The notes below the pieces were generated by a model. The model was not told the DNA's origin and ran no database searches. It saw only the letters and a program-made list of their open reading frames with translations. From Brevundimonas intermedia (GTDB lineage: Bacteria; Pseudomonadota; Alphaproteobacteria; Caulobacterales; Caulobacteraceae), in contig NZ_BSFD01000011.1 in NCBI RefSeq assembly GCF_027922165.1, positions 766,960 to 827,644 on the forward strand: DNA of 60,685 nt, in the 5' to 3' direction. The translations under genes were made by a program, and so were the position numbers. Of the stretch, positions 17,441 through 24,851 are shown piece by piece; positions within the stretch are counted from its first letter, which is position 1, and every line of letters starts with the position of its first letter.

Positions 17441-18262
17441 TCAGATCACGAAGTCGTACACCACGTCCGCCAGCGTATGGTCCATCGTCCGCGCCGGTTC
17501 CGCACTGGTCGGGCAGTTGACCAGCCGCGCCGGCACCCCCGCCACGGTGCAGCCCGAGGGCACATCCTTCAGCACCACCGAGCCGGACGCCACCTTGGCG
17601 TAGTCGCCGACGTGGATATTGCCCAGCACCTTGGCCCCGGCGCCCAGCAGCACCCCCTTGCCGATCTTGGGATGGCGGTCGCCGCGCTCGGCGCCCGTGC
17701 CGCCCAGGGTGACGTTGTGCAGCATCGAAACGTCGTCGCCGACCACCGCCGTCTCGCCGATGACGATGCCGGTGCCGTGGTCCAGGAACAGCCCCTTGCC
17801 CAGCCGCGCGGCCGGATGGATGTCCAGCTGGAACAGTTCGGAGATCCGGCTCTGGAAATGGAAGGCCAGGGTCTCGCGCCCCTGCCCCCACAGCCAATGG
17901 GCCACGCGCCAGCCCTGAAGCGCCTGGAAGCCTTTGAAATACAGGAAGGGCTGCAACAGGTTGCGAATGGCAGGGTCGCGCTCGGCCACCGCCTGCAGAT
18001 CGGCCTCGGCCGCCGCGACCATGGCCGGGTCGGCGACGAAAGCCGACAGGCAGACCTCGCGCACCGACATGGCGCTCATTTCCCCGTCGGCCAGTTTGCG
18101 GGCGATCTGGAAGCTGAGGGCGCCGGCTAAATCGTCGTGCGACAGGATGACGGCGTTCATCTGCGAGCCCAGCTGGGGCTCCTCGCGCGAGGCGGCCTCG
18201 GCCGATGCGCGCAGCTGGCGCCAGACGCTGTCGGTGTCCGCGACGATTTCAAGCTTGGCCAT
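17441..18262 (-). CDS. cysE: Serine O-acetyltransferase
   Basis: Makes O-acetylserine from serine and acetyl-CoA, the carbon skeleton for cysteine synthesis. The 273-residue protein has the CysE helical N-terminal domain (SVWRQLRASAEAASREEPQL) and a left-handed beta-helix of hexapeptide repeats from about residue 150 (IHPAARLGKGLFLDHGTGIVIGE, VLLGAGAKVLGNIHVG), with the catalytic FLDHGTG and the HPKIG loop. The start at 18262 has an excellent AAGGAG 6 nt upstream; the longer in-frame start at 18286 would overlap the Nudix gene. It lies 20 bp downstream of the Nudix gene, a likely operon. Confidence 0.95.
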   Translation of the reverse strand: MAKLEIVADTDSVWRQLRASAEAASREEPQLGSQMNAVILSHDDLAGALSFQIARKLADGEMSAMSVREVCLSAFVADPAMVAAAEADLQAVAERDPAIRNLLQPFLYFKGFQALQGWRVAHWLWGQGRETLAFHFQSRISELFQLDIHPAARLGKGLFLDHGTGIVIGETAVVGDDVSMLHNVTLGGTGAERGDRHPKIGKGVLLGAGAKVLGNIHVGDYAKVASGSVVLKDVPSGCTVAGVPARLVNCPTSAEPARTMDHTLADVVYDFVI

Positions 18263-18282
18263 GCCGGGCTCCTTCGACGACA

Positions 18283-18909
18283 TCATACCCGCCCCAGCAT
18301 GGCCTGCGCCAGCGCCGGAGGCAGTTCCCCGTTATGGGCCATATGATAGGCCTTGTAGGCGGTCGCCACCGTCAGGCTGTCGCGCACCGTCCCGCGCCCG
18401 ATCTCCTCCAGGAGATCGAGGAAGGGAACCCGCACCACGGCGATCACCTCGGTCGGGTCCGGCGCCACCGGCACGGGACTCAGTCCCCAGGCGATCCAGG
18501 TGTGGGCCATCTCGGTCGTGACCGAGTTCGACAGCTCCATCGTCAGGGCCGGAACCCACTGCGCCGCCTCGAGCCCCGCCTCCTCGGCCAGTTCGCGCCG
18601 GACCCCGTCGAACGGATCCTCGCCCAGGGGCGCCCCGCCCTCGGGCATTTCCCAGGAGTAGTTCCCAAGGGCGAACCTCTGTTGCCCCACCAGCACCACC
18701 GTCCCGTCGTCATGCACCGGCAGTACGCCCGTCGCCGCGTTTTTGGGCCGCATCACGGCGTAGTCGCCAGGATTGCCGGTCGGGGCGAGGACCCTGTGCC
18801 GGGTCAAGCGTATCCAAGGGTTCTCGAACACCGTCTCCTCGGTCTCGGCGCGCCAGGCCGGCGGTTTCGCCAGACCCGCAGCCCATTTCGGCTCGTCGGA
18901 ATTGCTCAT
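18283..18909 (-). CDS. Nudix hydrolase (ADP-ribose pyrophosphatase-like)
   Basis: A 208-residue Nudix protein with an intact box, GGAPLGEDPFDGVRRELAEEAGL, which supplies the catalytic glutamates. The upstream FENPWIRLTRHRVLAPTG segment and the proline-rich region after the box resemble ADP-ribose pyrophosphatases of the NudF type. Cytosolic. It is the first gene of a probable two-gene unit with cysE. Substrate not certain from sequence. Confidence 0.88.
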   Translation of the reverse strand: MSNSDEPKWAAGLAKPPAWRAETEETVFENPWIRLTRHRVLAPTGNPGDYAVMRPKNAATGVLPVHDDGTVVLVGQQRFALGNYSWEMPEGGAPLGEDPFDGVRRELAEEAGLEAAQWVPALTMELSNSVTTEMAHTWIAWGLSPVPVAPDPTEVIAVVRVPFLDLLEEIGRGTVRDSLTVATAYKAYHMAHNGELPPALAQAMLGRV

Positions 18910-18954
18910 GCCCGAACTATGGCGAATGCGGCCTCGAAAGCCTAGCTAGGCGGC

Positions 18955-19548
18955 ATGACCGAGCTGAACCAGCCCCTGCCCGCTCCCGTCCCGTCGCAGG
19001 AATTGCGCGACCGCCTGGCCCAGCGCCGCTCCGCCCCAGCCCAGGCCCTGGCCGCCCCCGGCCCTACGGACGCGGAACTGGACGAAATCCTGACCCTGGG
19101 CGCCCGCACCCCCGACCACGGCAAGCTTTTCCCTTGGCGGTTCGTGGTCCTGGGCCCCCTCAGCCGCGCCGAGATCGCCGAAAAACTGACCGTCCTGGCC
19201 GAACTTCACAACCGGCCGGCCAAGCACCAGGCGGTCCTGGCCAAGCTGACCGCCGCCCCTGTCACCATCCTGGTCGTCTCGGCCCCCGTTCCCAACGCCA
19301 AGCCGATCTGGGAGCAACACTTGTCGGCCGGCGCCGTCTGCATGAACCTGGAACACGCCGCCGGCGGCTTCGGCTATTCCTCCAGCTGGATCACCGACTG
19401 GTACAGCTATGACCCCCAGGCCACCGCTCTGTTCGGCCTGACCGAAGGCGAAACCGTCGCCGGATTCATCCATATCGGCACCCTGACCGAACCCGCCCTG
19501 GAACGCCCCCGCCCGGACATGGCCGCCAAGGTTACGCGCCTGCCCTAA
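18955..19548 (+). CDS. Nitroreductase family protein
   Basis: A 197-residue FMN-dependent oxidoreductase of the small YdjA-like nitroreductase branch. Visible are the FMN-binding LAQRRSAPAQALAAPGP region, LTLGARTPDHGKLFPWRFVV and the conserved GAVCMNLEHAAGGFGYSSSW segment that packs on the flavin. Physiological substrate unknown. ATG at 18955, divergent from the Nudix gene with a 45-bp gap. Confidence 0.9.
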   Translation: MTELNQPLPAPVPSQELRDRLAQRRSAPAQALAAPGPTDAELDEILTLGARTPDHGKLFPWRFVVLGPLSRAEIAEKLTVLAELHNRPAKHQAVLAKLTAAPVTILVVSAPVPNAKPIWEQHLSAGAVCMNLEHAAGGFGYSSSWITDWYSYDPQATALFGLTEGETVAGFIHIGTLTEPALERPRPDMAAKVTRLP

Positions 19549-19616
19549 GCGGAGCAGTGGCGGATATTAATCTTTCCTCTCTAACATCAGCGCCTTAACT
19601 GGAGACGTTACGGCCG

Positions 19617-20384
19617 ATGTCCTGTGTGGGTTGCAAAGACGGAGCGGGCTTCGACCTGCCCATCACCATGGCGTTTCAGCCCATTGTCGATGTGGCCACC
19701 CAGACGGTCTTCGCCTACGAGGCCCTGGTGCGCGGCAAGGACGGTGCCGGCGCCGGTCAGGTCCTGGCGCAGATTTCCGCCGACAACCGCTACGCCTTTG
19801 ACCAGGTCTGCCGCACCACCGCGATCGAACTGGCGGCAGGCCTCGACATGACCGCCCAGGGCGCGAACCTGTCGATCAACTTCCTGCCTAACGCCGTCTA
19901 TGAACCGCGCGCCTGTATCCGCACCACCTTGGCCGCCGCCATGCGCACCGGCTTCCCGGTCAACCGGATCATCTTCGAGTTCACCGAGAGCGAGGCGATG
20001 GACGCCGATCACATCCTGAACATCCTGCGCTCCTATCGGGCCATGGGGTTCAAGACCGCCATCGACGACTTCGGCGCCGGCTATGCGGGCCTGGGTCTGC
20101 TGGCCCTGTTCCAGCCGGACATCGTCAAGCTGGACATGGCCCTGATCCGCGACATCGACACCGACCCGGTCAAGCGCACCATCGTGCGCAACACCCTGAA
20201 CATGCTGCGCGACCTGGGCGTCGAGCCGGTCTGCGAAGGGGTCGAGACCCTGGCCGAACACGACGTCCTGCGCGACCTGGGCGTCGATCTTATGCAAGGC
20301 TATCTCTTAGCCAAGCCGGCGGTCGAGGCCCTGGCCCCGGTCGCCTGGCCTCGCGCGACAACCTCACTGGCCCGCACCGCCTGA
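19617..20384 (+). CDS. EAL-domain cyclic-di-GMP phosphodiesterase
   Basis: A 255-residue stand-alone EAL domain expected to hydrolyse c-di-GMP to pGpG. The signature reads YEALVRG (Glu35). The other metal- and substrate-binding motifs are present: LSINFLP, FEFTESE, IDDFGAGYAG, DIVKLDM and CEGVET. It has no GGDEF or sensory domain, though a cysteine pair near the N terminus (CVGC) might respond to redox or metal. It probably opposes the PleD cyclase encoded about 13 kb away. The catalytic set looks complete. Confidence 0.92.
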   Translation: MSCVGCKDGAGFDLPITMAFQPIVDVATQTVFAYEALVRGKDGAGAGQVLAQISADNRYAFDQVCRTTAIELAAGLDMTAQGANLSINFLPNAVYEPRACIRTTLAAAMRTGFPVNRIIFEFTESEAMDADHILNILRSYRAMGFKTAIDDFGAGYAGLGLLALFQPDIVKLDMALIRDIDTDPVKRTIVRNTLNMLRDLGVEPVCEGVETLAEHDVLRDLGVDLMQGYLLAKPAVEALAPVAWPRATTSLARTA

Positions 20385-20473
20385 ACCTTCTTTCTCCGGC
20401 CGGTGCACCAGGTCTTGGCGCCCGTGAGAAGACGACGCCCCCCAGGACTTCTTGGAGAAGACGTTGGGTCACT

Positions 20474-20524
20474 CCTTCTCCCCTTGCGGGAGAAGGTGGC
20501 GGCCGCAGGCCGGCGGATGAGGGG
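20474..20524. repeat. REP-like element (copy 1, forward)
   Basis: CCTTCTCCC (20474-20482) and GGGAGAAGG (20488-20496) form a 9-bp hairpin, followed by GGCCGCAGGCCGG and a GATGAGGGG end. The same element appears inverted at 21921-21968. It lies in the 222-bp gap between the EAL gene and the DUF922 gene. It is a dispersed intergenic repeat of the alphaproteobacterial REP type. Confidence 0.6.
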
Positions 20525-20606
20525 ACACACAAACCTCGAAGTGAATGTCGGCGGACTGGCGTCCCATGGCATTCGATGAGACCATGTTGGAAACCGGGGG
20601 CGGCCC

Positions 20607-21191
20607 ATGATCTTGCACCTTCTACTGGTCTTGGCGTTACAGGCGACGGATGCGGTAGCGCCCGTACCGGAAGCGTCCGAACGACTGCGGCTCGCCGCGC
20701 CCGAAGCGGCGGCCTTTCCCAACACCACCCTCTACGGCTACGTCGTTGATGCGACGAATGCGCGGGCGATCAGAACCGAAATGAACCGTATCCGTCCAAG
20801 CCTGGATGGAAACCGCCACGACGCCACGACCGTATGGAAATACACAACCCAGTTTTCCACCGTTGACGGCCGATGCGATCCCAGCTCCGTCAGAGTGACC
20901 TACACAATCGCGATCACCCTGCCCGACCTTCAGAACCGCGAGAGATTGAGTTCACGCGACCGACAGGCCTGGGATCAATATTTCGCAGCCCTCAAGACCC
21001 ACGAACTCAACCACGCCCGGATCGCGCAACACGGCGCCGAACTTTACGAAGCCAGCATCCGATCCGCCGCAGACTGCCAGGCCGGTCGTGCGGCGGCCTC
21101 AGCCACGAATGACCAGATCAACGCCGCCAGCGCTCAATACGACGCCATGACCGAACACGGACGCCGCGAAGGCGCAACCTTTCCCAACTGA
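20607..21191 (+). CDS. Exported DUF922 (putative Zn-protease-like) protein
   Basis: A 194-residue protein with a short hydrophobic N terminus (ILHLLLVLALQATDAVA), likely a signal peptide, and the DUF922 domain. The motif THELNHARI gives an HExxH zincin signature (His132, Glu133, His136), with His142 a possible extra ligand. Two cysteines (90 and about 157) could form a disulfide outside the cytosol. Function is unproven; a metallopeptidase activity is inferred from the motif. The gene lies between inverted REP-like copies. Confidence 0.75.
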   Translation: MILHLLLVLALQATDAVAPVPEASERLRLAAPEAAAFPNTTLYGYVVDATNARAIRTEMNRIRPSLDGNRHDATTVWKYTTQFSTVDGRCDPSSVRVTYTIAITLPDLQNRERLSSRDRQAWDQYFAALKTHELNHARIAQHGAELYEASIRSAADCQAGRAAASATNDQINAASAQYDAMTEHGRREGATFPN

Positions 21192-21219
21192 CCGCGAGAC
21201 ATCAGCCCGCTTACGACCT

Positions 21220-21263
21220 TTCGTCATTCCGGGCAAAGCACAGCGTAGACCCGGAATGACGAA
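21220..21263. repeat. REP-like palindrome
   Basis: A perfect 14-bp inverted repeat, TTCGTCATTCCGGG / CCCGGAATGACGAA, with a 16-bp loop. It lies directly after the DUF922 stop and before queF (convergent). It resembles the GTCATTCCGGG-type palindromes scattered through alphaproteobacterial genomes and could fold as a strong hairpin in either transcript. Confidence 0.6.
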
Positions 21264-21277
21264 AGAGGATGGAGGCT

Positions 21278-21300
21278 CCTTCTCCCCATGCGGGAGAAGG
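21278..21300. repeat. REP-like element (partial copy)
   Basis: CCTTCTCCC and GGGAGAAGG make the same hairpin stem as the copies at 20474 and 21946. The tail beyond the stem (GACGCAAGCCCTCACCCC) differs. It overlaps the 3' end region of queF's transcript. Confidence 0.5.
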
Positions 21301-21310
21301 ACGCAAGCCC

Positions 21311-21772
21311 TCACCCCCGCCCGCGATACGTCGGCACACCCTGATCCGGCAGCCACAGCCCCTCTGGCGCCACGCCCGTCTGCCAGAAGACATCGATCGG
21401 GATCCCCCCGCGCGGATACCAATACCCCCCGATCCTCAGCCATTTCGGCGCCAGCAGGTCCGCCAGCCGCCGGCCGATGGCGACGGTGCAGTCCTCGTGG
21501 AAGGCGCCATGGTTGCGGAAACTGGTCAGGTACAGTTTCAGGCTCTTGGACTCGACCAGCCAGTCGCCCGGCGCATAGTCGATGACGATATGGGCGAAGT
21601 CCGGCTGGCCCGTCACCGGGCACAGGCTGGTGAACTCGGGCGCCGTGAACCGGGCCAGATAGAGCGTATCCGCATGCGGGTTAGGCACCCGCTCCAACAC
21701 GGCCGTCTCGGGGCTGGTGGGGGCGGCGGTCTGGGCGCCGAGCTGGCTGAGGTTGTCGGTGTAGTGGGTCAT
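21311..21772 (-). CDS. queF: NADPH-dependent preQ1 synthase
   Basis: Reduces 7-cyano-7-deazaguanine (preQ0) to preQ1 in queuosine biosynthesis. The 153-residue protein is of the short, unimodular QueF type. Catalytic Cys51 and Asp58 are visible in [15 protein letters not shown], and the E(S/L)KSLK substrate motif reads [10 protein letters not shown], followed by [11 protein letters not shown]. The start at MTHYTDN is chosen by family alignment; an ATG three codons upstream (21781) is equally open. Other queuosine genes are not in the window. Confidence 0.94.
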   Translation of the reverse strand: MTHYTDNLSQLGAQTAAPTSPETAVLERVPNPHADTLYLARFTAPEFTSLCPVTGQPDFAHIVIDYAPGDWLVESKSLKLYLTSFRNHGAFHEDCTVAIGRRLADLLAPKWLRIGGYWYPRGGIPIDVFWQTGVAPEGLWLPDQGVPTYRGRG

Positions 21773-21808
21773 GGGGCGCATTTAGGCGTTTGCGGCGCGT
21801 AAGAAAAT

Positions 21809-21889
21809 CCTCACCGATCTCCCTCTCCCGCCGGGAGAGGGCTTGAGCGCACGGCGGCGCAGCCGTCGTCCTGGCGCTCAAGGGTGAGG
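21809..21889. repeat. Compound REP-like element
   Basis: Three nested inverted repeats: CCTCACC (21809-21815) with GGTGAGG (21883-21889); CCCTCTCCC (21821-21829) with GGGAGAGGG (21833-21841); and CTTGAGCGC (21842-21850) with GCGCTCAAG (21874-21882). The element can fold as a three-way branched structure. It lies in the gene-free stretch 21782-22295. Confidence 0.6.
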
Positions 21890-21920
21890 GGCACGGTGTC
21901 GCGAACTGGCCCACCGGCAG

Positions 21921-21968
21921 CCCCCTCATCCGGCCCTTCGGGCCACCTTCTCCCGCAAGGGGAGAAGG
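21921..21968. repeat. REP-like element (copy 2, inverted)
   Basis: Reads CCCCTCATCCGG at its left end and ends in the hairpin CCTTCTCCC (21946-21954) / GGGAGAAGG (21960-21968), with an internal GGCCCTTCGGGCC hairpin. It is the reverse-oriented counterpart of the copy at 20474-20524, so the DUF922-queF block is flanked by inverted copies. Confidence 0.6.
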
Positions 21969-22150
21969 AACGGCATCGGCCAGCTATCCCAATTTCCGAA
22001 CATTTAGGTCGTCAAATCAACCGCTTGATCTTCAAAATCGGCCTTCAACCCATCACGCCCGCAAACCCGCCTATAATCGCTGTCCCTGCCCCCTGGGGGC
22101 GCTTCGGAGACCGCATCCGACCACGACCGCCAAATTGCACTCTTTTGCAT

Positions 22151-22177
22151 ACTGCACCCGCTTCTCCGGAGTGCAGT
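22151..22177. promoter_or_regulatory. Inverted repeat upstream of nitronate monooxygenase gene
   Basis: ACTGCAC (22151-22157) and GTGCAGT (22171-22177) are perfect 7-bp arms around a 13-bp spacer, 119 bp before the gene. The size and spacing would suit a dimeric repressor or an RNA hairpin; neither is proven. The rest of 21970-22295 is less GC-rich than its surroundings and contains no recognisable gene. Confidence 0.35.
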
Positions 22178-22295
22178 TTCCAGAATGGACGAAAATAGAC
22201 TCCATTTTTTTCGGGTGGAAACCGTACATTTCGCCCGATTGCCTTCCCCCGCGATACCCCGCTAAGCGTAGCGAAACAAAACCCAGGAGACGCTC

Positions 22296-23228
22296 GTGGC
22301 CATTCCCGCTTCGCTTCAAAAAGGCCTGATCCTGCCGATCATCTCGGCGCCCATGTTCCTGGTCTCCGGCCCGGATCTGGTGGTCGAGGCCTGCAATGCC
22401 GGGATCATCGGCACCTTCCCGTCGCTGAACCAGCGCACGACCGAGGGCTATCGCGACTGGATTCACGAGATCAAGGGCCGGCTGAAGCCCGAGGCCGCCG
22501 CCTTCGGCGTCAACCACATCGTCCATCCGACCAATCCCCGGCTGATGGCCGACATGATGGTCTCGGTCGAGGAGAAGGTGCCGCTGATCATCACCTCCCT
22601 GGGCGCGGTGCGCGACGTGGTGGATGCGGTCCACGGCTACGGCGGTCAGGTCTTCCACGACATCGCCAACATCCGCCATGCCAGGAAGGCGGCCGAGGCG
22701 GGCGTCGACGGCCTGATCCTGGTCGCCAACGGCGCCGGCGGCCATGCCGGGATCATCAACCCCTTCGCCCTGGTCAACGAGGTCCGCAGCTTCTTCAAGG
22801 GGACCATCATCCTGTCCGGCGCCCTCTCGACCGGACAAGATGTCGCGGCGGCCCTGATGCTGGGCGCCGACTTCGCCTATATGGGCACCCGCTTCATCAA
22901 CACGACCGAAGCCATGGCGGTCGACGCCTATAAGCAGATGATCATCGACAGCGGCTCGACCGACATCGTCCATACCCCGGCCGTCTCCGGCATTCCGGCC
23001 AACTTCATGAGCAAGTCGTTGATCGAGAACGGGATCGACCCCAAACACCTGCCCGAGCACAAGCTGGACATGGGCGACGAGGCCAAGGCCTGGAAGACCG
23101 TCTGGTCCGCCGGCCAGGGCGCGGGCGCCATCCACGACGTCCTGCCCACCGCCGAACTGGTCGCCCGCCTGCGACAAGAGTTCGCTCAGGCCACGGAAGA
23201 ATTCGCCATCAAGACCAGAGCGAGTTAA
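22296..23228 (+). CDS. NAD(P)H-dependent flavin oxidoreductase / nitronate monooxygenase-like
   Basis: A 310-residue FMN TIM-barrel protein of the 2-nitropropane dioxygenase family. Typical parts are LILPIISAPMFLVSGPDLVVEACNAG at the start, SLGAV at the second strand, the phosphate-binding VANGAGGHAG loop with its His, LSGALSTGQDVAAALMLGADFAYMGTRF, and the C-terminal SAGQGAG. Members detoxify nitronates or act on related substrates. The GTG start at 22296 has AGGAGA upstream and gives the standard N terminus. A long upstream region with an inverted repeat suggests regulation. Confidence 0.9.
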   Translation: MAIPASLQKGLILPIISAPMFLVSGPDLVVEACNAGIIGTFPSLNQRTTEGYRDWIHEIKGRLKPEAAAFGVNHIVHPTNPRLMADMMVSVEEKVPLIITSLGAVRDVVDAVHGYGGQVFHDIANIRHARKAAEAGVDGLILVANGAGGHAGIINPFALVNEVRSFFKGTIILSGALSTGQDVAAALMLGADFAYMGTRFINTTEAMAVDAYKQMIIDSGSTDIVHTPAVSGIPANFMSKSLIENGIDPKHLPEHKLDMGDEAKAWKTVWSAGQGAGAIHDVLPTAELVARLRQEFAQATEEFAIKTRAS

Positions 23229-23266
23229 GGGCGGCTCCAACTCGCCTCTCGCGCGTTGGAGCCCTC

Positions 23267-23968
23267 ATGATCCGCACCGCTTTCGCCGTCCTCGCCGCCG
23301 CCGTCCTCGCCACCCCTGCGGCGGCCCAATCCGCCTCAGGCCCATCGGCGTCGCGGGACGCCTGGTCGTTCGAGGTGGGGGCGGGGACGGACAACCGCTC
23401 CAAGGCGGCGTCCAAGTCCGGCAATGACGGCTACGTCTTCGGCTCGGCGACCTGGGAAAGCGCGGACGGCCTCTTCTACGTCGCCCCTGGCTTCGAGACG
23501 ATCCAGGCGGGCGGCTCCAATGTCGAGGCCGAGTTCGTGATCGGCTACCAGCCCGAGGCCTTCGGCTACAGCTTCGACTTCAACGCCGCCTACAAGAACC
23601 GCCTCGACGCCGAGGCAGGCTATGACGAGGACGGCTGGGAGCTGACCGGCAACATCAGCCGTTCCATCGGCCCCGCCAGGGCGCGTCTCCAGGTCCAGTA
23701 TTCGCCAGACGCCGCTGGCTCGACCCAGTCCTTCACCTGGATCGAGGGCCAGGTCGGCTGGGACTTCAACGACCGCCTGAACGGCTCGGCCGCCGTGGGA
23801 CGTCGCCAACAGACCGGCGCCCCCGACTATACCGGCTGGAACGCGGGCGTGACCTATGCGCTGACCGACGCGCTGGACCTCGACCTGCGCTACTACGACA
23901 CCAACGCCGACACCTTCGGCGAGCAGTACGAGGACGCCCTGGTGGCCAAGGTCGCCTACGCCTTCTGA
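23267..23968 (+). CDS. Outer-membrane beta-barrel protein (TIGR02001-like)
   Basis: A 233-residue exported protein with a signal peptide ending TPAAAQ, followed by alternating amphipathic strands rich in aromatic and polar residues and a terminal aromatic F (VAKVAYAF) typical of outer-membrane barrels. It resembles the small TIGR02001-type putative porins of alphaproteobacteria. Pore function is inferred. It is 38 bp downstream of the nitronate monooxygenase gene; a GC-rich inverted repeat without a T-run follows its stop. Confidence 0.7.
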   Translation: MIRTAFAVLAAAVLATPAAAQSASGPSASRDAWSFEVGAGTDNRSKAASKSGNDGYVFGSATWESADGLFYVAPGFETIQAGGSNVEAEFVIGYQPEAFGYSFDFNAAYKNRLDAEAGYDEDGWELTGNISRSIGPARARLQVQYSPDAAGSTQSFTWIEGQVGWDFNDRLNGSAAVGRRQQTGAPDYTGWNAGVTYALTDALDLDLRYYDTNADTFGEQYEDALVAKVAYAF

Positions 23969-24143
23969 CCCCCCGCCCTTGCGCCTGAGGGGCGGGAGGC
24001 CCATATGGAGAGGGTCGATCTCTCTGCGTAACGCCGCTGCTCCCTTTGCATCACGCACCGAGGTCCAAAAGCCGATCCCATTCAGACCCGACAGGCCGAC
24101 CAGGGATCCCTCCCTGCGGTCAACGCCAGACGGAGGTCTCCAA

Positions 24144-24356
24144 ATGGCTACCGGCACTGTTAAATGGTACAACCCCACCAAAGGCTACGGCTTCATCGCT
24201 CCCGATGATGGCGGCAAGGACGTCTTCGTCCACGCCTCGGCCGTCGAAACCTCGAGCCTCGGCTCGCTGAACGAAGGCCAGAAGATCGGCTACGAAATCG
24301 AGCGCGACCAGCGCTCCGGCAAGGAATCCGCCGGTCGCCTCACGGCGGCGGAGTAG
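24144..24356 (+). CDS. Cold-shock protein (CspA family)
   Basis: A 70-residue single cold-shock domain that binds single-stranded RNA/DNA and melts secondary structure. The RNP1 motif KGYGFIAP and RNP2-like VFVHAS are intact, with aromatic side chains at the nucleic-acid face. The ATG at 24144 follows GGAGG at ideal spacing. The leader before it (23969-24143) is long and has no gene, as usual for csp mRNAs. It ends in TAG, after which the same frame stays open for 69 more codons that look like IF-1. Confidence 0.95.
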   Translation: MATGTVKWYNPTKGYGFIAPDDGGKDVFVHASAVETSSLGSLNEGQKIGYEIERDQRSGKESAGRLTAAE

Positions 24357-24566
24357 GACACGCGCCTCAACACCATCGCCTTCGACGGCGAGGTGACGAA
24401 GCTACTGCCGCTGGGCGGCCGCAAGGTCCGCCTGGACAACGGTCACGTCGTAACGGTTCTGCCCACGCTCGGTTCGCCCAACGGCGTCTCCGGGCTGGGC
24501 GACCAGGTCGTGGTCGAGATCGCCTTCAATCAGCTGAAGGGCTGGCGCCTCGCGCGCCGGCCCTGA
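24357..24566 (+). other. IF-1-like OB-fold open frame after the csp stop codon
   Basis: In the same frame as the cold-shock gene, immediately after its TAG, 69 sense codons run to a TGA. About 91 percent of third positions are G or C, as in real genes here. The product would contain FDGEVTKLLPLGG, VRLDNGHVVT, GLGDQVVVE and LKGWRLARR. These align by eye with translation initiation factor IF-1 strand for strand (G-V-LP, V-L-NGHVVT, L-GD-V-VE, L-KG-R). It has no ATG; the only near start is GTG at 24393, which would cut off the first strand, and an ATC at 24375 sits in a better place. It could be stop-codon read-through, a rare start, a decayed gene or a sequencing error. Confidence 0.55.
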
Positions 24567-24591
24567 AGCCCGTTCAATCAGGACGCGCCCC

Positions 24592-24849
24592 ATGACGACC
24601 CTCGCCGACAAAATCCCCGCGATGACCGACGCCGACCTCAACAGCCTGCGCGCCAACGCCACGCGCCTGGCCGAAACCGGCGCCTCGACCCAGGTGATGG
24701 CCGCCGCTGACATCCTGCCGATCATTGACGCCGAGGTCGCCCGCCGCGCCGCCCTGCCCAAGGCCGCCAAGGCGCCGGTGAAGCGCGCCGCCCCCAAGAA
24801 GAAGCTGCCGCCCGTCACCGGCCACCAGACCGCCCTGCCCTCCAGCTGA
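24592..24849 (+). CDS. Small hypothetical protein with basic tail
   Basis: An 85-residue protein with an acidic helical N-terminal half (LADKIPAMTDADLNSLRANATRLAE) and a lysine/alanine/proline-rich C terminus (KAAKAPVKRAAPKKKLPP). No domain is recognised. AGGA lies 9 nt before the ATG. It is 25 bp after the IF-1-like frame and may share the csp transcript. The basic tail suggests nucleic-acid contact, an inference only. Confidence 0.7.
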   Translation: MTTLADKIPAMTDADLNSLRANATRLAETGASTQVMAAADILPIIDAEVARRAALPKAAKAPVKRAAPKKKLPPVTGHQTALPSS

Positions 24850-24851
24850 GA

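Noticed and set aside
24357..24566. The IF-1-like frame as a simple sequencing error joining csp to its neighbour
   Set aside because: Not ruled out, but the csp C terminus is complete before the TAG and the downstream frame is separately IF-1-like, so a single error is not needed to explain it. Kept as a finding.
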